Of a DNA stretch of 64,000 bases, positions 58,401 to 64,000 are shown piece by piece. Position 1 is the first letter of the stretch, and each line of letters opens with the position of its first letter. Under the pieces are notes generated by a model. That model saw nothing but the letters and a program-made list of their open reading frames with translations. It was not told where the DNA came from and made no database searches. Source of the stretch: Ailurus styani (taxonomy: Eukaryota > Chordata > Mammalia > Carnivora > Ailuridae); the NCBI GenBank assembly GCA_002007465.1, contig LNAC01000137.1, positions 194,763 through 258,762 of the forward strand. The letters are read 5' to 3'. The translations under genes were made by a program, and so were the position numbers.

Positions 58401-59769
58401 ACAACCCAACACCGTAGTCATCAAATGACTTTGTAACCAATTTCGAAAAGTGAATGTAGCTGTCAGAGTTCCATCAGGAAATGGATGACATACCCAAAAT
58501 TGCTAACAGTGAAACGCTTAATAAAGCATATATTACAGAGTTTAGGGAAACTAACAGGCAAAGGTGCTATCCTTCAGTGCTTGTAACAGTGGAAAGCTTT
58601 ATTACCCTAGACCTGAAAGGACAGTGTAGGGAATGGTTATTAGAATCTTACCTCACTTACAGGTGACAATTGCCACAGGTAAAATCTGTGGCATTTAGTT
58701 GAAGAATGTAGTCAACTGCTCTGATCACACAACGAAGGAAGCAGAAGAAATACTTTCCTCTCCTCTTTCCTTCTTCCACCCATTTCCTGCTGTTCTCTCC
58801 TGTTGGAGATAGAAAACACAGAAAGCCAAGAGCTCAGTTGACATAGTCTGTAGAAGTTTGTCTCTCAGATCCAAAGCAGGATGAGGAATATCTTGGAAGG
58901 GTAATGGGAAATATCCAGCAGAGTGAATTTCTCTACTAAGGAAGTATCTTTTGCTCCTGGAATAGTTTTCTACAAAACTGAAATCTAAACCAAAATTAGC
59001 ATATTTAACAAGGTACATAAAAAGATCCATTTTTCCTTTTCTTTATTTTCATTCCTTTTGGAAAGGAACTGAGCTTTTGTAAATGCCCCAACATATTGTT
59101 TGCTTTGTTAAATCTCTGTGACAAAAATGTTTGTATGTCTTTGAGTATGTAAATATAAGTCAGTGGATAGAAGCCACATTTTGTTCCCAAACAGTTATCA
59201 ACTCAAGATAAGTGGTTCACCTTTAAGTTATTGTGTACAGTTATTATAATACATAAGGAATATTATAGGCTAGAGTAATTTAAAGCCATTCACATCTTTA
59301 AGGCTAGAGATTGGATTGACCCAATCATAGAAGTTTTAATAAACTTTTAGAAATTGTATGAACCTTTTAGAGTATCTGGTTTAACTTCCTGTTCATTGAA
59401 GGAACATTCTCTGTAAGAAATCCTAAAGATCACTTTCCAAACTCTGAATCCATAAATCAAGGAAACAGAACTTCCTAGAATCCTGTGACATTACTGATAT
59501 GTAATTCTCGCCTTTTCCAGAATGGATTTTACCCTCTCTGCCGTTATTATTTCTACTATATCCTACTTTACACCAATCATAAAGCTATATTCAATTATTG
59601 AAAATATTGCTTCAAGTTATCTAATTTTGTGAGTGAACAGGAATCAGAATGTGGCAATGCAGAATGGAACAACGAATTAAAACTCTGTTCACCTATCTAA
59701 GCATTTCCTGGGGAAGGATGAACTATGCTTGATTCAAGATGGCACATTCACCTGGATGGGACTATGTAC
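58401..59769. other. Low-copy DNA, no gene seen
   Basis: A 101-codon minus frame (58725-59030) is the longest. It contains no domain I recognise, and no flanking splice signals were convincing. Treated as chance. Confidence 0.4.
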
Positions 59770-59872
59770 TTGGATATCTGTCAAGCATTATGTTTTACAT
59801 GTTTCATTTGATCCATACAATAAGGTAGGCACTAAAATTATGCCTATTTTATAGATATGAAAATCAATTCAT
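59770..59872 (-). repeat. MIR fragment, reverse orientation
   Basis: 'aataaggtaggcactaaaat' and 'cctattttatagatatgaaa' fit the reversed MIR core. Confidence 0.55.
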
Positions 59873-60005
59873 TTCCTATAAGTAGATAGATAGAACCAAA
59901 TTTCTGTCCTAATTCTGCAACATTTCAAACAGTATCTCTCAAGACAGTAGAAGGAGAGAGAAAGAAAAATGCATCTCGAGGGAGAGCTTGGAAATATGTG
60001 TGGGC

Positions 60006-60006
<1 letters not shown>

Positions 60007-60039
<33 letters not shown>

Positions 60040-60040
60040 T
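60007..60040. repeat. (ATT)n microsatellite, about 11 units
   Basis: Uninterrupted TTA/ATT units. The Asn run in the minus-strand frame over it is an artefact. Confidence 0.95.
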
Positions 60041-60299
60041 GACCATGACAATACTTGGGGAGTGCTATTGGTGGCCAGAGTTGCCAATACAATAGTCCTC
60101 ATTTAAGAAACACTGACCTAACCCACCTTAAAATAAAGCAGAACATTGAAATTTTTGGTTCTTAGAAAGAAAATTAAAATATTCACATCTATTACTTTAT
60201 AGATTTTGATTATGTATATATGTCTCTGTATTTGAAAAAATGCGTGGGGGGAAGAAAGATTTTTATAAGGTGGATGCTAATGGAAAATGGTCACATTCT

Positions 60300-60497
60300 T
60301 TTTTTTTTAAAGATTTTATTTATTTATTTGACAGAGAGAGACACAGCTAGAGAGGGAACACAAACAGGGGGAGTGGGAGAGGGAGAAGCAGGCTTCCCGC
60401 AGAGCAGGGATCCCGATGCAGGGCTCAATCCCAGGACCCCGAGATCATGCCCTGAGCAGAAGGCAGACACTTAACAACTGAGCCACCCAGGCGCCCA
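60300..60497 (-). mobile_element. CAN-SINE, older type
   Basis: Reverse SINE with head GAGCCACCCAGGCGCCC. The imperfect duplication GAAAATGGTCACATTCT / GAAAATCATCATATTCT (60283-60299, 60498-60514) indicates age. Confidence 0.93.
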
Positions 60498-60514
60498 GAA
60501 AATCATCATATTCT

Positions 60515-61111
60515 AAAATAAGTAGAGGACCATGTGACTACAAATTTTGCTGAATTCTAGAAGCTTCATTTTGCATCATGGTTAAAGTTGGTATGAAGAA
60601 GTAAAGACATATTGTATAGATTGTCAGTATTTATTAGTGTTTCAGGCAGTACTAAAAGCAGCTAAACTGGTGCTTGAAAGATGTTTCTGGGAAGCTTTAC
60701 TGTTAAGCTCATCTCCTCTCTTCTAGCAGATGAGTTATAGCCCAGCCATTGGCTCATATGATTTCTCGTTTATGTCCAATAATGTAAATTGGCTGGAGGG
60801 AGGAACAAACATTTCCAACTTATTAATGGTCTTCCTTTTGCTCTGATTTGAGGGGTGCAGACAAAAAGAAGCTTCTTCTTGGACGATTCAGTCTCTGTAT
60901 TAATCTTCCCACTTCCAGGTCCTTCCTGGTTTATTCTCTTTTCTACGCGTGCGGGAGTTCTCTACCACACTGACTTTTAGCTTGTGTTCAGTGGTTGCAA
61001 AGCACATCTCTAGGGGTTACTGGAGGAAAAAGAGGGGTAGGGATCAGGGGGTAAGTGAGGGAGGGTGGGGGTGCAGGCTGTGGGCAGTCTGACTTCAGAA
61101 CACCTGCTCTT
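60515..61111. other. Low-copy DNA, no gene seen
   Basis: G-rich patch near 61024-61084. Nothing else recognised. Confidence 0.4.
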
Positions 61112-61312
61112 TGGCATTACAGTGTAGACCAGGTTCAATCCTAGCTCTACTCCTTGTAAGCTATATGACCTTGAGTACGTTACTTAACCTCATTTGTAAA
61201 ATGGGGGGAAATAGTATCATTGGTGGAATTATGAAAATTTAATGAGAAGATGGATGTAAAAGTACCCAATCTATAGTAAGCACCTGATAAATGCAAACTA
61301 TTTTTATTATCC
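61112..61312 (+). repeat. MIR SINE
   Basis: 'ccaggttcaatcctagctct', 'gctatatgaccttgagtacg', 'cctcatttgtaaaatggggg' and 'tatagtaagcacctgataaa' are in MIR order. Confidence 0.88.
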
Positions 61313-61726
61313 ATCATCTGATCCTATCCTATCTCTCCGGCTTCTACTTTCCCTTGACAATTCCACACTGTACACTACAGTTATATCAGACTAACTAGTC
61401 AGCTTTTCCTTCCTGCTGGCTCTCATGCTGCACCTCTTCTATGACATACCACTCTTCTACTCTATGGGGCACAATCCCACTATCCTTCCAGGTGCAGCTA
61501 AACAGTCCACCGAGTTCTCTTATCAGAATGAATTACACCCTCTTTTCCCCTCCGCGGCAGACAAAAACTCGTCTTTGCCCACACAACCCAGACTTTGTTT
61601 AAGGGAAAGATATGCCAAGCTCCCAGGAAAGAATGTGATTGTCCTAAACCAATCACAGCAATACCTTTCCCTGCGTTCCCAAACTTCCTGGTATCTGAAG
61701 GTGGTCATGTAATTCATTTCTGGCCT
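61313..61726. other. Low-copy DNA with overlapping short frames
   Basis: Frames of 95 (plus), 67 (plus) and 82 (minus) codons overlap here. None has a known domain. Confidence 0.4.
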
Positions 61727-61929
61727 ATAGGATATGAGGACAAGTCTGCGGTGGAGATGGAGGGGGAACATCTGAAGAATTCTTTATCTTTTCAATAAAG
61801 GGACTAAGGTAACTGCTTTTCTTTTCNCAATAGGATATGAGGACAAGTCTGCGGTGGAGATGGAGGGGGAACATCTGAAGAATTCTTTACCTTTTCAATA
61901 AAGGGACTAAGGTAACTGCTTTTCTTTTC
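61727..61929. repeat. Direct duplication of 100 bp joined by one N
   Basis: 61727-61826 repeats at 61830-61929 with one clear substitution (ttatctttt/ttacctttt). The single N is at 61827. Probable assembly artefact. Confidence 0.9.
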
Positions 61930-61930
61930 T

Positions 61931-62131
61931 TTTTCTTTTCTTTTTTTTTAAGATTTTATTTATTTATTTGACAGAGAGAGATCACAAGTAGGCAGAGAGG
62001 CAGGCAGAGAGAGAGGGGGAAGCAGGCTCTCTGCTCAGCAGAGAGCCTGATCCGGGCCTCGATCCCAGGACCCTGAGATCATGACCTGAGCTGAAGGCAG
62101 AGGCTTAAGCCACTGAGCCACCCAGGCGCCC
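61931..62131 (-). mobile_element. CAN-SINE, young mustelid-type
   Basis: ATCACAAGTAGGCAGAGAGG and GAGCCACCCAGGCGCC. The near-perfect duplication CTGCTTTTCTTTTCT / CTGCTTTGCTTTTCT (61916-61930, 62132-62146) overlaps the duplicated segment to its left. Confidence 0.94.
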
Positions 62132-62146
62132 CTGCTTTGCTTTTCT

Positions 62147-62939
62147 TACCTCCTTTTCCTCTTTTGTTGAAGGTATTAGCCCCATAGCAGCAGCCGTCAT
62201 CTGTGATAATGGGCTTTAAATTTGAGAGAAAGGTCAAGAAAATTGATGAAAAGTTGACTCTCACATAACTGAGTTGCTAAAGCAATGGAAGCCACCTAAC
62301 CTGATATTGCTTATTATGTGAGAGAATAGCCTTTATTTTTTAAGCCCTTGAAAGTCAAAATTCCTGTTATTGCAGCTAATTATTACTTAATATCCTGTCA
62401 TTTAAAAACACTTTTTACAAACCACATAAAGAGCTTTTGTGTCATTATTTGTGTGAACGCACAGAGCCCTCTTTAGAATTCCTTATATATTTATGTAGCC
62501 AAATAACTAGCATAGTACCTGCAGCTCTTCCTGCTGAAGAGAAGGAAAAGTACTTTAAAAAAATCAACATCTCAGGCATTTTTCTTTAAATAAATATTAT
62601 ATACACTCATTGCAGAAAACTTGGAAAGTACAAAAGGGCCTGTCGTAGACTATTTTTCTAAATATTTGGGGCATCTCTAAATATTTGGAGGAATGTAATT
62701 CCTTGCCTGTGAATACAGGGTTGGCCCTATGGCTTGCTTAGACCAATGAGGGAAGAGATAGAGTAAGAGGCACAGGAAAAATGCCAACAACATAAACCAC
62801 ATTTTGTCTGGTTCCTTGTTTCTTTTTAAAATTTATCACTTATAGCTTCTCTGTCGATCCCTGTTATATCCCATTCCTCGCTGCCTTGTTGATATTGATA
62901 GGACTCCAGAGAACTATGTGCTTAAAGGTGACTGGTTTT
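62147..62939. other. Low-copy DNA, no gene seen
   Basis: About 62580-62640 ('cattgcagaaaacttggaaa') resembles an old L1-type fragment. The rest is unassigned. Confidence 0.4.
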
Positions 62940-63126
62940 GGGGGCGCTTGGGTGGCTCAGTTTTAAGCGTCTGCCTTTGGCTCAAGTCATGATCCAAGGG
63001 TCGTGGAATAGAGCCCCACATCTGGCTCCCTGCTCAGCGGGGAGTCTGCTTCTCCCCCCGTCCCTCACCCTGCTTGAGCTCACAGGCTCTCTCTCTCTAA
63101 TAAATACATAAAATCTTTTTTAAAAA
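62940..63126 (+). mobile_element. CAN-SINE, older type
   Basis: GGGGCGCTTGGGTGGCTCAG, GCGTCTGCCTTTGGCTCAAG and an AATAAATA tail. The imperfect duplication GTGACTGGTTTT / GTTACTGCTTTT lies at 62928-62939 and 63127-63138. Confidence 0.92.
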
Positions 63127-63172
63127 GTTACTGCTTTTTGTCATGTAACTATTTAAATAATGTATTCCCATT

Positions 63173-63990
63173 TTTATTCAATACATTTTTTACTGAATAA
63201 ATGCCTATAATGTACCAGGTCACATTCTCGGCCCAGCAGATATAGAGGTAAATATGATGAGCAAGGTCTCTGTTTTATGGAACTCCAATCCTGCCAGCAA
63301 CAGAGGGGAGGTAGAAAACAAAGGTAGCAAAATACAGACAAATAACTTTGTATTGAGCCGTGTTCCGAAGAAAGTGAAACAGGTCATGTCTTGCAGACAG
63401 CAAATGGGGAAGTGGAGGAAAGAGTGGATGGCTTTAGCCTGGATGATGAGAAATGGTCTCTCAGGATGTCACCTTTGGATGGCCCACATGGCAAAAAGTA
63501 TTCAGTCATGTGAGTGTGCCAGGCAGAAGGAATGGCAGGTGCAAAGGACCTAAGGAATGAGCTTAACATACTTGAGGGAAAGAAAGGACAATGTGATGAG
63601 TGAGGGGGAGTTGGAGTAGGTGAGGTGAGGATGTTGACAGAGCCCAGACTCTGTGCAGTTTTAAAGAGAAGAACTTCGGACTTATTCTAAGAGGGATGAG
63701 GAAAGGCTACGTGCATTGGAGCAAAATTGGGACAAAGTCTGGTTTCCATTCAGAAATGTTCACTTAGCTGTTCTGTGGAACACTGGAGGTGGGAGGATGA
63801 GCACGGAAGCAGACAGAGTAGTTGAAAGGTACTGGGGTTCTCTAGACAAAAGTTGATGGTGCCTTAGATGAACATGGTTTTGGTGAGGATGGAAACAAGT
63901 GAATGGGTGGGGAATGTATTTTAGAAGTAGCGCCAGCAGAATTTATTGGAAGGTTGTACATGTTTTGGGTCTTCACGTTTTTTGCAGTGG
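63173..63990. repeat. Ancient interspersed repeat, unassigned (copy 5)
   Basis: 'tattcaatacattttttact', 'aaatgcctataatgtaccag', 'gcaaggtctctgttttatgg', 'gtgcaaaggacctaaggaat' and 'cttcggacttattctaagag' are the same order as 53000-54300. The 99-codon frame at 63254-63553 is inside and not a gene. Confidence 0.6.
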
Positions 63991-64000
63991 TGAGTGAACC

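Noticed and set aside
58725..59030. 101-codon minus-strand frame as a candidate gene
   Set aside because: No recognisable domain or convincing splice sites; length is within chance expectation for 64 kb.
63254..63553. 99-codon plus-strand frame as a candidate gene
   Set aside because: Entirely inside an ancient interspersed repeat.

Overview
The window looks like nuclear DNA from a carnivoran mammal, most likely a mustelid (mink, ferret, otter or badger type). Fifteen tRNA-Lys-derived CAN-SINEs can be read directly. Five belong to a subtype with a GTTAAAGCCTCTGCCTTCGG head and a CTGCCTACTTGTAATCTC segment, which I associate with mustelids. L1, L2, MIR, hAT DNA transposons and MLT1-type LTRs fill most of the remaining recognisable sequence. 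There are no bacterial-style genes, operons, CRISPR arrays or phage genes. I find no convincing protein-coding exon beyond a possible first exon at the left edge.

Layout. Positions 1-700 are a GC- and CpG-rich island, best read as the promoter or first (mostly untranslated) exon of a gene transcribed rightward, but I cannot name the gene. From 700 to 64000 the DNA is AT-rich and repeat-laden, as in a very long first intron or an intergenic desert next to a developmental gene. From 3 to 26 kb there are scattered MIR/L2 copies, microsatellites, a triple-nested transposon (13.4-14.4 kb), an LTR inside an older repeat (15 kb) and an L1 3' end (23.2-23.9 kb). From 26.6 to 31.4 kb lies an antisense, internally deleted L1 that reaches its 5' end and carries three SINEs, plus a CCCTT microsatellite holding a 50-N gap. 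From 34 to 39 kb there are LTR remnants, L1 and SINEs. From 39 to 47.9 kb the sequence is unusually poor in repeats. It holds a 107-bp inverted duplication (42558-42664 and 43855-43961) and a compact candidate regulatory element (about 44095-44460) with two perfect hairpins and paired CCAAT boxes. From 48 to 64 kb there are more nested repeats and three single-N joins flanked by direct duplications, which are probably assembly artefacts.

Function. No set of genes works together here. If the window has a function beyond the left-edge promoter, it is most plausibly cis-regulatory, centred on 44-47.5 kb. I did not find a novel multi-gene system. The most distinctive unexplained structure is the 107-bp inverted repeat. 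Family names for ancient repeats come from memory of consensus sequences, and their ends are approximate unless target-site duplications are cited.
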